64,000 bases of DNA from a virus: IMG/VR virus record IMGVR_UViG_3300013014_000020, positions 1 through 64,000 of that record. One strand, 5' to 3'. Below, in pieces: positions 1 through 7,144 of this stretch. Each line of letters starts with the position of its first letter. Within the stretch, counting starts at the first letter, position 1. The notes under the pieces are model-generated. The model had not been told where the DNA came from, did not search any database, and worked only from the letters and a program-made list of their open reading frames with translations. The position numbers and the translations under genes were made by a program.

Positions 1-31
1 ATAATCTTGGTGGATTAAATAAATCCATTTT

Positions 32-310
32 TTATTTTTCTAATTCTGAAATTTGGCCTTCAGCTTGTGGTTCAAACATTTGTCCATTTTGTTCCTTGAA
101 CTCAACAATAGAATTTAATTCTGCTTCATCCACAACACTAAACGGAACTTCCTGTTCGCCAACTGTAACATTCAGTTTTTCAACTTCTTGTTGTTCGGCC
201 ATTTGTTTCATTAATTTGTTTAAAGCATTTTGCATTGCGTATTTTTCGTTTGAAACTTTTTTGTTTCTTTTTTCAATTTTTGCTCTATGAGCTTTTGCTG
301 TTTTTCCCAT
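32..310 (-). CDS. small charged hypothetical protein
   Basis: A 92-residue protein I do not recognise. The N-terminal third is strongly basic (Lys/Arg-rich, residues about 1-20). The rest is acidic and glutamine/glutamate-rich, with helix-favouring composition and no cysteine. It starts at an ATG preceded by an AT-rich leader and follows the DUF1360-like gene by 11 bases, so it is probably the last visible gene of the replication operon that begins at 5016. The split basic-acidic pattern could suit a nucleic-acid or protein-binding accessory factor, but no domain supports a specific role. The coding call rests on length, context and clean spacing. Confidence 0.7.
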   Translation of the reverse strand: MGKTAKAHRAKIEKRNKKVSNEKYAMQNALNKLMKQMAEQQEVEKLNVTVGEQEVPFSVVDEAELNSIVEFKEQNGQMFEPQAEGQISELEK

Positions 311-321
311 TTTTATTTATA

Positions 322-732
322 TTAATCGTTTAAAATTTCTTGTTCATCATCCTGTGGAATAATATATGTTGTCTCAACTTTTTGTTTTGATAATCTATTT
401 TCTTCAAACCATTCAACTATTGCATTAATTGCCCATACTGAACCGGCGGATAACATACCATCAAAGAATACTGAAAAATATTCGTTAAGTCCAATAATAG
501 TGTGAACTGGTGAGAACATTGTTAATGATAAAAAGAATCCAACCCAGGTACTAGTACAAAGTGGGCAGACAATAAGTTCTGATAGAAAACTAAAAATTGG
601 TCTTAATAATTTAAAACCTTCTTCTGAACTTTGTTTATGAATAAAATTTCTTACACCATTAAATATGGATCCATAAACTAATATGGTTGTCATGCCGTAA
701 GCTGCTAACATAAAAATCACTAAACTTGTCAT
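322..732 (-). CDS. DUF1360-like small membrane protein
   Basis: A 136-residue protein with a hydrophobic N-terminal segment (residues 1-24), a further hydrophobic stretch at about 45-75, and another around 80-105. Residues 56-65 carry CPLC followed by TSTWVG. A CxxC closely followed by W and G in a membrane segment is the hallmark of the DUF1360 family, whose function is unknown. The C-terminal 35 residues are charged and probably cytoplasmic. Its start overlaps the stop of the coiled-coil gene upstream by 4 bases (ATGA), indicating translational coupling. A phage inner-membrane protein inside a replication operon might modify the host envelope or anchor replication complexes, but that is inference only. 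Confidence 0.75.
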   Translation of the reverse strand: MTSLVIFMLAAYGMTTILVYGSIFNGVRNFIHKQSSEEGFKLLRPIFSFLSELIVCPLCTSTWVGFFLSLTMFSPVHTIIGLNEYFSVFFDGMLSAGSVWAINAIVEWFEENRLSKQKVETTYIIPQDDEQEILND

Positions 733-1340
733 ACTGTATCATTTAAATTTGACCCCCTCATAAAAATAGCTTTTAAAGGATTTTTCGTATTTTGGAGGTC
801 TTGGTTTATTTTTTCTAAATTTTTTATTTTTTCATTTTTTTCTGTGAGTTCTTTTCTCAACTTTTGTAGGGTCTCTTGAAGCATTTTTTCGTTTGTTTTG
901 TCTAAACTTATGTCTAAATTACGGCTAACTTCGTCTAATTCTTTATCCTTTTTAGAAATTTCATTTTCAAAGTATTTGATTTTTTCAAGTAGTTCAGTTT
1001 CACCCGTCTTGTCACTAATATATTCTACTTTTGTGACAACTTTTTCTACTGGAACTTCTTTTATAATCACCTTCTCAACAATGACTTCCTTAATAACCTC
1101 AACTGGTACTTCCACCCGTATTTCACGGATTACCTCAATTTCTACCTGTTTTTCACCAACAATACCCGTTTTTAAGTCTTTTTCACCATCATTAAGTGTT
1201 TTCCCCAAAAGACCATACTTCTCAATGTTAAACCCACTGTCAAAACATTTCTTAATGAAACCATCAACATCTTCAATGTTATTTAGGTTACAATAACTTT
1301 CAACACTTTTACTAAAAATTTTTGAGTACTTCGGTTCCAT
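729..1340 (-). CDS. coiled-coil protein with Val/Glu/Lys repeat stalk
   Basis: About 203 residues when started at the ATG at 1340; an upstream TTG at 1355 is possible but less likely. A globular N-terminal part of about 65 residues is followed by a stalk-like stretch (about residues 70-110) dominated by alternating Val/Ile and Glu/Lys with repeated EVPVE-type units. A long, highly charged coiled coil then runs to about residue 195. Nothing catalytic is visible. The gene overlaps the 3' end of the gp47-like gene by 29 bases in another frame and the next gene by 4 bases. In T4-like phages gp46 (Rad50/SbcC) partners gp47 and has a coiled coil, but this protein is far too short and has no Walker motifs, so it is not gp46. 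Confidence 0.75.
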   Translation of the reverse strand: MEPKYSKIFSKSVESYCNLNNIEDVDGFIKKCFDSGFNIEKYGLLGKTLNDGEKDLKTGIVGEKQVEIEVIREIRVEVPVEVIKEVIVEKVIIKEVPVEKVVTKVEYISDKTGETELLEKIKYFENEISKKDKELDEVSRNLDISLDKTNEKMLQETLQKLRKELTEKNEKIKNLEKINQDLQNTKNPLKAIFMRGSNLNDTV

Positions 1341-2091
1341 TTTCAATATCTTCAAAAGATTTTATTGCGAACTTCAAAAACGGTTTTGGGTTTTCAAGGT
1401 CTGTATAGGTATATTCTTTAGTTCCGAAATCATAAGTTCCGAAACCGTGGTTTCTGATGCTCTCTCCAATGTTCTGTTGAATTGGTGATCCAATCATATA
1501 TCCTTTACCAGTTTTAAACTTAAATTCCTGTCTTTTATGGATATCTCCACATAATACAATATCAAGTCCGTTAAACTTTTCAACATCATATGCTTCTTCA
1601 CCAAAGTCAAAACCAAGATCTGTTTTCATCCCTTGGATTGGTCCGTGAAATAAACCAACTTTAATTCCGGTTGCAACATTCAAATCTGGTGGTATGTTTC
1701 CTTGGTATTGTGAGTAAACACACCAACTAACATTATCATCCTCATAAACACCACGGTCCTTGTAATAAACAATGTTTTTGTTATTTAATGAATCAATAAT
1801 CGGAGATAAAGCGTCTAACCTATCAGTATTATTCACAAGGAAATCGTGGTTACCAGGAATAATAATTGTTTTTGCAATATATGAACATTCAGTTAATAAC
1901 CATCTGACCATTTCTATCAATTCCGGTGTTAGTTGATTTTTTGAATGGACAAGGTCGCCAGTAAAAACGATTCTATCCGGTTTAATTTCTTTCCATTGGT
2001 TAATGGCATTTTCCATTATAGATCTATATAGATCGTGGTCTTTAAATAATCTGATGTGTAAATCAGAAAAGTGTACAAGTTTTTTTATCAT
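1312..2091 (-). CDS. gp47/SbcD/Mre11-like recombination nuclease subunit
   Basis: A 259-residue calcineurin-type metallophosphoesterase. The metal-binding motifs appear in order: D10-x-H12, G45-D46, G80-N81-H82-D83, H149 and G182-D183-x-H185. This is the pattern of the Mre11/SbcD/T4 gp47 nuclease subunit, which processes DNA ends with an ATPase partner (Rad50/SbcC/gp46) during recombination-dependent replication. It is shorter than T4 gp47 (about 340 residues), so the C-terminal capping and partner-binding region may be reduced. Its ATG overlaps the stop of the preceding 79-residue gene (TAATG), so translation is coupled. No gp46-like ATPase is visible in this window; the partner may be encoded elsewhere. 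Confidence 0.92.
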   Translation of the reverse strand: MIKKLVHFSDLHIRLFKDHDLYRSIMENAINQWKEIKPDRIVFTGDLVHSKNQLTPELIEMVRWLLTECSYIAKTIIIPGNHDFLVNNTDRLDALSPIIDSLNNKNIVYYKDRGVYEDDNVSWCVYSQYQGNIPPDLNVATGIKVGLFHGPIQGMKTDLGFDFGEEAYDVEKFNGLDIVLCGDIHKRQEFKFKTGKGYMIGSPIQQNIGESIRNHGFGTYDFGTKEYTYTDLENPKPFLKFAIKSFEDIENGTEVLKNF

Positions 2092-2330
2092 TACATTACA
2101 ATTTTTGGGGGTGTTCCTAAATCATCATACCCATCATCTTTGAATGGGTTCGATGGTACGGGTACTGGTTCGAATCTATGTGGTACTATTGTTGATGGAT
2201 TGGGAAAAAATGGGTCAACATCTTTAACTTCATTCATTTTTTCAACAATTGGTGTTATTGGGATGTGTTTATCCTCTAACCTACCATATAGGTATCCTTC
2301 TAACCAAATATAAAATTCTTTGTGTGTCAT
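2091..2330 (-). CDS. small conserved-looking hypothetical protein
   Basis: A 79-residue protein, unrecognised. The N-terminal segment (MTHKEFYIWLEGYL) is aromatic and helix-like. It is followed by a Pro-rich tail (VPVPSNPF) that is probably disordered. The start ATG overlaps the stop of the 48-residue gene by 4 bases (ATGA), and its stop overlaps the start of the gp47-like gene by 1 base. Such tight coupling within a replication operon suggests a real gene whose product is needed with the nuclease, but no function can be assigned. Confidence 0.7.
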   Translation of the reverse strand: MTHKEFYIWLEGYLYGRLEDKHIPITPIVEKMNEVKDVDPFFPNPSTIVPHRFEPVPVPSNPFKDDGYDDLGTPPKIVM

Positions 2331-2473
2331 ACTAATTCTCGATTATATAAATTTGCTAATATTATTCTTGCAAACTTAAATTCTTTTGCCTTATTTAATT
2401 TTAACCCATATGCGTTTGCAATAACTTTGAGGTGTGGGTAAGCCTCACTGATTGTCATTTTACCAATTTCCAT
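2327..2473 (-). CDS. 48-residue small protein
   Basis: A short gene with an ATG at 2473 and a TGA at 2327. The product begins MEIGKMTISEAYPHLK and ends LANLYNRELV: a compact, helix-rich basic peptide with well-spaced hydrophobics and no low complexity. It starts 2 bases after the stop of the zinc-ribbon gene, and its stop overlaps the next start in an ATGA junction. It thus fills exactly the only gap in this stretch of the operon. That perfect fit, plus protein-like composition, is the evidence for coding. The function is unknown; the TISEAYPHLKVIANAYG segment could be a small DNA-binding helical unit, but this is speculative. Confidence 0.65.
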   Translation of the reverse strand: MEIGKMTISEAYPHLKVIANAYGLKLNKAKEFKFARIILANLYNRELV

Positions 2474-2475
2474 AA

Positions 2476-2691
2476 TTAATCAATAAAAAGTTCAAAATCT
2501 TTATTTACGTGTCCACAATCATTACACATATAAGTTGGGAATGGTACAATTGTATCTTCAGAGCTGCCAGTCAAAAGTTTTGGAACTTTTTTAATCATTG
2601 TGACTTCTTTAAAGAATTTTGATTCACACTTTTCACATTTAACAGTTTCCTGTTGTTTTAAATCGATTCTAGGTTTAATAATGTCTTCCAT
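2476..2691 (-). CDS. zinc-ribbon protein
   Basis: A 71-residue protein with two CxxC knuckles: CEKC at about residues 19-22 and CNDC at about 56-59, the latter followed by GH. This spacing fits a zinc ribbon. Small phage zinc ribbons usually bind nucleic acid or act as adaptors to RNA polymerase or nucleases; which applies here cannot be told. It lies 6 bases downstream of the PD-(D/E)XK nuclease gene and directly upstream of the 48-residue gene, in the replication operon. Confidence 0.78.
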   Translation of the reverse strand: MEDIIKPRIDLKQQETVKCEKCESKFFKEVTMIKKVPKLLTGSSEDTIVPFPTYMCNDCGHVNKDFELFID

Positions 2692-2697
2692 TTTATA

Positions 2698-3561
2698 TTA
2701 TTTTTTAAGTTTATTCAACATTGGTTTTATATTCATATCAAGTATAGTATTTATTGTGGATTTATCAACTCTGTATTCCACATATTCACGGTTTTCTGTG
2801 AGTCTTACAATGATACAACCTAACAATTTTATATCTTCGTACTTGGATCCTTCGAGCATTTTAAGAAGTAGTTTACCATATAATGGTAATTGAGTATTGT
2901 AATGGCCTAATGCGTTATTAGGTAGATATTGAAATGGGTATCTCATTGGTTTTGTATACCACTGTTTAATAAAATTTTTCTCTTGGTTACTTTTCCAATC
3001 TGTTATTAAAATACCGATTTCATTATTTTTACTTAAGACCAACCACGCTTTATCTGGTTGGCCTACATAGCCAAATTCTGGATGACCTAAAACAATCTCC
3101 GTATCAATTAAAACACATCCCCGTTCTTTTAATAATTCAATATAATTTTTACCACCTACAATCATTGAATCGCTCACAACAATTTGTTTCGCATCACATT
3201 CAAATATTGGTTTTCTAACTTCTTTATCTATATTAAATTCTTTTAAGGTGTGTTCTTCCAAATAATAATGAACTCTTGATCCCATATTTGTGGATTTTGT
3301 TCCTTTTTCAGCCCATTCCGCTAATAATCTTTCGGTTTCATCTGGATTTCCCCCAGACATTTCATACGCTTTTTTTTCTGTCGGAAATTCATCATAAAAT
3401 AATTTCATTACTTTTGATACAGATGGAAAATCTGATCTTAATGTTCCGTCTACATCCAACATTGTGTATTTATGCTCATCTTCTTCAAAGGTTAATTGAA
3501 ACTCTTTTTGTCTTTCAGATAAGATATTTCTTATTTCCTCCGCTACTTTATTTAAATCCAT
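2698..3561 (-). CDS. PD-(D/E)XK nuclease, RecB/Cas4-like
   Basis: A 287-residue protein with the ordered motifs of the RecB-like branch of the PD-(D/E)XK superfamily. These are an upstream GSRVH histidine (H98), an acidic residue in DTEIVL (E155), GQPD (D170), the catalytic D188-W-K190, and a downstream Q-x3-Y motif in TQLPLYGKLL. Such enzymes are metal-dependent DNA exo- or endonucleases. In phages they process replication or recombination intermediates or degrade host DNA. The gene overlaps the primase stop by 1 base and precedes the zinc-ribbon gene, so it is co-expressed with replication functions. The exact polarity and substrate cannot be read from the sequence. Confidence 0.85.
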   Translation of the reverse strand: MDLNKVAEEIRNILSERQKEFQLTFEEDEHKYTMLDVDGTLRSDFPSVSKVMKLFYDEFPTEKKAYEMSGGNPDETERLLAEWAEKGTKSTNMGSRVHYYLEEHTLKEFNIDKEVRKPIFECDAKQIVVSDSMIVGGKNYIELLKERGCVLIDTEIVLGHPEFGYVGQPDKAWLVLSKNNEIGILITDWKSNQEKNFIKQWYTKPMRYPFQYLPNNALGHYNTQLPLYGKLLLKMLEGSKYEDIKLLGCIIVRLTENREYVEYRVDKSTINTILDMNIKPMLNKLKK

Positions 3562-4463
3562 TAGTCTCTTATTTCAATATAATAATCATTTATTTGTCCT
3601 TTTAAATCACAGACATCTCTATCATCCGGAAGTCTAACAATCTTAACCCTACCCCACAGTTCACCTCCATTTAATTCGTGATATAATTTAACAGCGTTAT
3701 TCCAAGCATCACCATCCAAACAAATTATAACATTTCCTTTTGCATTATTGTAGATTGTTTCAAAAAGGAGTTCCGACATATGTTTTCCAAGCATTACAAC
3801 TGGATTATCTAAAAACATTCCATCAAATGCACCCTCAACTAAGTATATATCTTTGTTCCAATCAATTAAATTTTCCCAAAATATAATTTGGTCTTTTTCT
3901 GCTTCTGGATTTCTATATTTGGCCCTACTATTAACGTCCCAACTTCTACCGACATAATAGTTTAAATCACCTTTTGCGTTGTATGATGGTATAATAATTC
4001 TACCCATATGACTTCCTTTATCGCAAAAACCAATTCCAAACCTTTCGATTATTTCATCATTTATTCCTCTGCTTTTAAGGTAATTGTAAGCTTGTTTTCT
4101 AACCGGATATACTGGGTGTGAGTCTTTGAATAATGTAAAGCTATCAGGAAGTACAACTTTTGATTTTTTTACTTTTACAACTTTTTCGGTTTCATCTGGT
4201 CTTAAAATATTATAAAGTTTTTTTAACTTTCTATTACCAAACTTATCAAAAAGTTTTCCTAAATTACCGTGAGTTCCTTCACTGTCGCCACAAGCCCAAC
4301 ATTTATAAACACCATCAAAGTAATTTACTTCAAGGTTGTGTTTGTTTCTTTCATCATCACACACTGGACAGTTAAATGAGATTTGACCACGATTAGCATA
4401 GTGTAATCCGTGGTCACCCAAAACTTCTTCTAATAATTCTACGATTGCTTCTTGTTCATCCAT
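3561..4463 (-). CDS. DNA primase, DnaG/gp61-like
   Basis: A 300-residue primase. An N-terminal zinc-binding domain shows CPVC (C32, C35), H42 and CWAC (C55, C58). The TOPRIM catalytic core follows with its glutamate in YLVEGAFDG (E210) and the D-x-D in LDGDA (D250, D252). It would make RNA primers on single-stranded template for the DnaB-like helicase (36893-38281), as T4 gp61 does with gp41. The length resembles compact phage primases lacking the DnaG C-terminal helicase-binding domain. A sigma70-like promoter and a 7-bp inverted repeat lie immediately upstream of the ATG, so the gene may have its own control besides read-through from the 4492-5016 gene. Confidence 0.93.
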   Translation of the reverse strand: MDEQEAIVELLEEVLGDHGLHYANRGQISFNCPVCDDERNKHNLEVNYFDGVYKCWACGDSEGTHGNLGKLFDKFGNRKLKKLYNILRPDETEKVVKVKKSKVVLPDSFTLFKDSHPVYPVRKQAYNYLKSRGINDEIIERFGIGFCDKGSHMGRIIIPSYNAKGDLNYYVGRSWDVNSRAKYRNPEAEKDQIIFWENLIDWNKDIYLVEGAFDGMFLDNPVVMLGKHMSELLFETIYNNAKGNVIICLDGDAWNNAVKLYHELNGGELWGRVKIVRLPDDRDVCDLKGQINDYYIEIRD

Positions 4464-4483
4464 TCACTATAATATAAGTGAAT
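4462..4483. promoter_or_regulatory. inverted repeat overlapping primase start and -10 box
   Basis: A perfect 7-bp inverted repeat (ATTCACT / AGTGAAT) with an 8-base AT spacer. It overlaps the first bases of the primase start codon and brackets the proposed -10 box. This is the geometry of a small repressor operator or of an RNA hairpin that blocks translation initiation. Function is inferred from position only. Confidence 0.4.
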
Positions 4484-4499
4484 TTTTTAACTTAATCAA
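4471..4499 (-). promoter_or_regulatory. candidate sigma70-like promoter before primase
   Basis: On the minus strand, TTGATT (4499-4494), a 17-base spacer and TATATT (4476-4471) lie just ahead of the primase ATG at 4463. The spacer ends in CACT, like the matching position of two other candidate promoters here (ending AACT before SSB and TACT before the 5016 gene). The leader would be extremely short. It overlaps the 3' end of the upstream gene. Confidence 0.45.
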
Positions 4500-5016
4500 A
4501 TATTAATTTTTTTCCATTTCTTTTTGATTCATATAAATCAGAAACATTGATATAGTGTTTTAGAAATCTTTTTTCGTCAATTGAATTTGCATCAATTTTA
4601 ATATTTTCGTCTTTGTGCTCGCACTTTGAGACCTGGATTGTAGACCAAACCCATAAATTTTCATATAACCAGGTATTAACCATATAATCATAATCCCAAT
4701 TATTTTTTTCACACTCTTTATGGATATGTCTTCCAATTTCTACGGTACCAATTACATGATCACCAAGTTTTTCTCTTTTTTCAATTGATTTTTCAGTTCT
4801 TATCGCAAGACTTAAACCGCCTTGTGTTCCAATACCCATATAACCTAAACCACGGTATGAATCAAGTTTCAAATCAGCTTCTGGTGTATTTAAATTTATT
4901 GCATTTTTTAAATCTATTAGTTTTCTGTAGAAATACCTTTGGTACTTTTCTTTGTTTTCATTCCAATAATGGTCTCTTCTATACTCATTAAAATATTTTT
5001 TTACGTCTATGCCCAT
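4492..5016 (-). CDS. unrecognised leader gene of the replication operon
   Basis: A 174-residue soluble protein, not recognised. It is rich in aromatic and charged residues, starts with a basic Tyr/Arg-rich segment (residues 5-35), contains a Gly-rich stretch (RGLGYMGIGTQGGL, about 54-67) and a histidine-containing helix-like segment (GRHIHKECEKNNWDYDYM). No signal peptide or membrane segment is apparent. It is the promoter-proximal gene of the leftward operon leading into the primase, so it is probably expressed early. Alternatives such as an inhibitor of a host function are possible for a first early gene, but there is no motif to support one. Confidence 0.75.
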   Translation of the reverse strand: MGIDVKKYFNEYRRDHYWNENKEKYQRYFYRKLIDLKNAINLNTPEADLKLDSYRGLGYMGIGTQGGLSLAIRTEKSIEKREKLGDHVIGTVEIGRHIHKECEKNNWDYDYMVNTWLYENLWVWSTIQVSKCEHKDENIKIDANSIDEKRFLKHYINVSDLYESKRNGKKLIFD

Positions 5017-5036
5017 ACTGAAATTATATTATTCTA

Positions 5037-5067
5037 CAAAGATAAGTAAAATATTTTAATTAAACAA
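5037..5067 (-). promoter_or_regulatory. candidate early promoter for the leftward replication operon
   Basis: The minus strand reads TTGTTT (5067-5062), 17 bases, then TATCTTTG (5044-5037), about 20 bases before the ATG at 5016. The second element matches both a sigma70 -10 (TATCTT) and the Bacteroidota -7 consensus TAnnTTTG; with TTG at 20 bases upstream it fits the published TTG-N17-23-TAnnTTTG form for Flavobacterium. It lies in the divergent gap between the minus-strand operon and the plus-strand cassette. Confidence 0.6.
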
Positions 5068-5092
5068 CTTCAAAAGATTTTTTTATTTTCTA

Positions 5093-5099
5093 TATTTAT
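5093..5099 (+). promoter_or_regulatory. TATTTAT element before the plus-strand cassette
   Basis: A copy of the TATTTAT element found before many structural genes here lies 6 bases upstream of the ATG at 5106, in the plus orientation. It is the only clear plus-strand copy next to a plus-strand gene, which supports a promoter role and joint expression with the minus-strand structural genes. Confidence 0.4.
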
Positions 5100-5105
5100 A
5101 TCTAT

Positions 5106-5327
5106 ATGCCTATAGACATAACAATTAACGATATTTCTGGTCAAACACCATTTGATGTTTACGTATGTAACACCGGACAGACATATTGTGTTTATTCGGC
5201 GACAATAACATCTGGTAACTTACCTTACACTTTTGAAGTTCCAATTTCTTTTCTAAACTCTGAAAGTGTTAATTTAAGAATTATTGATGATAATGACTGT
5301 CAAATAAATCAAATACTCATAATATAA
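5106..5327 (+). CDS. small beta-rich virion-type protein, paralogue of 14703-14999
   Basis: A 73-residue protein encoded on the plus strand, against the direction of almost all other genes. It aligns by eye along its length with the minus-strand protein at 14703-14999: shared features are an N-terminal IN.I(S/T)G segment, a paired-cysteine motif around QTYCVY / NQCVYIG, alternating beta-strand hydrophobics, and a C-terminal L(R/K)(I/L)ID..(D/N)C element. Both sit next to large Cys-rich adhesin genes, so this is probably a small structural or adhesin-associated subunit. Its stop overlaps the start of the next gene (TAATG), implying coupled translation. Function is unknown. Confidence 0.75.
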   Translation: MPIDITINDISGQTPFDVYVCNTGQTYCVYSATITSGNLPYTFEVPISFLNSESVNLRIIDDNDCQINQILII

Positions 5328-6403
5328 TGGCTTGTACTGAAATAAATTTTTGTGTAGATTCTGGTGGTAACCTTTATGATGGTGAATACTCAACAGATAC
5401 CAGTACATATAATGGGTTTACTTCTTATACTGGTGATAGTGTACCATTTTTTATTTACTATTCATTAACTGAAGATAGATGGTGTTTATCTACAAGTTTG
5501 GGTGGTTCTTGTTTACAATTTGGTCCGGTTGGTATTGTTAGTGATTGTCCTGATTTTGATGAAAGTTTTTTTATAACTGGAATTTGCATTACAACCACAA
5601 CAACAACTTCTCCTTGTGATGTTTTTGATTTTGAGGCGATTTTTGATTGTTTGGTCCCAACGACTACCACAACAACCACGGTAGTTCCAACAACAACTAC
5701 AACAACTACAATCCCTTTTGATCCTTGTACTGGAGTGTCGGTAAATGCCTCAATAACTGCTTATACAACGACAACAACAACAATACCTGTTACAACCACA
5801 ACAACAACAGAAATTATAAGACCTTGTAATTTTGATGGTATTGTAACATTTAATACATTTGATGAATATATGAGATGTGGTAATAGTAAGAAATTTAGAG
5901 ATTGTTTAACGGGTCTTGAATATTTTTCAAATGAATTAGTATTTAACGAATCTGGTGATACTTTAATTCAAAATTGGGTTTATAAATCAACAATAAATGG
6001 TGTGTCGACTTGTGTTACGTTTATGGGTCTGGTTGATAACATTAGTGGTTCAGATTTGGTTGTAATAAATGAAACTTTAGGTTCCGAATTACAAGGTGCT
6101 TGCTTAGAGTGTGTTCCGGATCAAACAACTACAACAACCACAACGGTCGCACCAACAACAACCACCACAACAACTGCTGGTTGTCAAATAATTCAATATA
6201 TTGTGCAAAATAATGGAATTACTATTCAAGAGCTTAAATATTTTGATTGTGATGGTAATACAATAAATTGTATAATTGGTACTGGTATTAATTCAACTAG
6301 AAAAATATGTTCAAGTAATCTTCCGATTGTATTACCTAATTCCAATGTTTTGGTATATCCAGTTGTTCCACAAACATTTTGTAGTTCTGTAACAATTTGT
6401 TAA
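5327..6403 (+). CDS. modular Cys-rich adhesin-like protein with poly-Thr linkers
   Basis: A 358-residue protein organised as Cys-containing globular modules of about 60-110 residues separated by runs of 5-7 threonines (about residues 88-95, 111-128, 146-162 and 265-283). The last module contains a YFDCDGNTI segment resembling IDCSGNTV near the N-terminus of the 9869-11947 protein, suggesting a shared domain family. Thr runs use all four Thr codons, so they look selected at protein level. No signal peptide or transmembrane segment is seen, so it is likely incorporated into virions, probably as a fibre or decoration protein. It forms a two-gene plus-strand cassette with 5106-5327. Sequence alone does not show the ligand. 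Confidence 0.8.
   Translation: MACTEINFCVDSGGNLYDGEYSTDTSTYNGFTSYTGDSVPFFIYYSLTEDRWCLSTSLGGSCLQFGPVGIVSDCPDFDESFFITGICITTTTTTSPCDVFDFEAIFDCLVPTTTTTTTVVPTTTTTTTIPFDPCTGVSVNASITAYTTTTTTIPVTTTTTTEIIRPCNFDGIVTFNTFDEYMRCGNSKKFRDCLTGLEYFSNELVFNESGDTLIQNWVYKSTINGVSTCVTFMGLVDNISGSDLVVINETLGSELQGACLECVPDQTTTTTTTVAPTTTTTTTAGCQIIQYIVQNNGITIQELKYFDCDGNTINCIIGTGINSTRKICSSNLPIVLPNSNVLVYPVVPQTFCSSVTIC
5591..5811 (+). repeat. threonine-tract coding repeats
   Basis: Three clusters of consecutive Thr codons (about 5591-5608, 5659-5709 and 5766-5811), each broken by short Pro/Val/Ile interruptions. ACA, ACT, ACC and ACG are mixed within single tracts, so these are not simple trinucleotide expansions. They encode extended hydroxyl-rich linkers between Cys-rich modules. 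Confidence 0.8.
6127..6177 (+). repeat. threonine-tract coding repeat
   Basis: A fourth Thr-rich linker in the same gene: two runs of Thr codons separated by a short Val-Ala-Pro segment, again with mixed synonymous codons. It joins the third and last Cys-rich modules. Confidence 0.8.
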
Positions 6404-6409
6404 AAAAAA

Positions 6410-6431
6410 ATATCGTCTAAAAAGACGATAT
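6410..6431. terminator. bidirectional intrinsic terminator
   Basis: A perfect 9-bp stem (ATATCGTCT / AGACGATAT) with an AAAA loop, between the convergent plus-strand cassette and the minus-strand RuvC-like gene. For minus-strand transcription it is followed by nine T residues, a strong terminator for the resolvase transcript. For plus-strand transcription the following sequence is only moderately T-rich, so it may work less well there. Further weak AT hairpins lie at about 6437-6485. Confidence 0.8.
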
Positions 6432-6486
6432 CTAATTTTATATGTGTTTTAACATATAATTTTAATTATATGTGATTTATCATATA

Positions 6487-7095
6487 TTACTTCCAAATTT
6501 CTTTTAACCTCATAAACCCTAAAACACAAGTATAGGCATCTGTTTGGTCAAAATTTTCTTTTTTAAGTGTATTGTTTTTTGTATAACCCCAAGTTATTTG
6601 TGGTTCACGTTTTGCAACCCTTTCCCAAATTAACATTTTTTTATCAATATCTTTTGGTAAACCACCAAATAAAACATATTTACCCTTATCATTTTCTTTA
6701 ACAAATTCTGGCCAAGCGTATTTTCTTGAGTTATAAGTTGATATAAATTCCGGAACAATACCTAAAATATTATATATTTCTTTACAAACAAAACTATTAA
6801 ATCTTAATAGGGTTTGGATTGTATATACATTATTTGAATTTAACAATGGTTCTTCGATAATTACCTTAACAATTCCCAAATTAACATATTGTTTTAGTTT
6901 TTCGGCAAAAATCTCCGATTTTAAAATTAATTCTTTTAATTTATCATCATCACCCTTAACAATTTTTGGTCTTGGTGAAATATGTGTTAATTCCAATAAT
7001 TCTTGGTTTTGTACGTCAAATAAAGCCCAACCAATTGTACGGGTTGAGATATCTAATCCCAATACTTTTGGTGAATTTTTAATTTGTTTTCCCAT
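6487..7095 (-). CDS. RuvC-like Holliday junction resolvase
   Basis: A 202-residue RNase H-fold nuclease of the RuvC type. The first catalytic Asp is in GLDIST (D15), the acidic pair follows strand four in IIEEP (E81, E82), and the C-terminal acidic residues are in DQTDAY (D183, D186). This order and spacing match RuvC resolvases, which cut four-way junctions. In phages these resolve branched replication products before packaging and substitute for T4 endonuclease VII. The gene is downstream of the adhesin cluster, not with other replication genes, and ends at a strong terminator. A short AT hairpin sits directly before its start codon. Confidence 0.88.
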   Translation of the reverse strand: MGKQIKNSPKVLGLDISTRTIGWALFDVQNQELLELTHISPRPKIVKGDDDKLKELILKSEIFAEKLKQYVNLGIVKVIIEEPLLNSNNVYTIQTLLRFNSFVCKEIYNILGIVPEFISTYNSRKYAWPEFVKENDKGKYVLFGGLPKDIDKKMLIWERVAKREPQITWGYTKNNTLKKENFDQTDAYTCVLGFMRLKEIWK

Positions 7096-7144
7096 AATAA
7101 TCTTTTTATTAAGATTATAACTTAAAAGGTATAAAACTAAATAA

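Noticed and set aside
11-33. Small hairpin TGGATT-AAATA-AATCCA followed by T6 on the plus strand.
   Set aside because: Only 6 bp of AT-rich stem and no plus-strand gene is visible; probably chance, though a terminator for a gene left of the window cannot be excluded.
729-1340. The coiled-coil protein as gp46/SbcC.
   Set aside because: Much too short and no Walker A/B or ABC signature.
5458-5679. Antisense reading frames rich in poly-Val opposite the Thr tracts (also at 7725-7925 and 9048-9323).
   Set aside because: They are mirror translations of Thr codons on the coding strand; composition is unnatural and there are no initiation signals.
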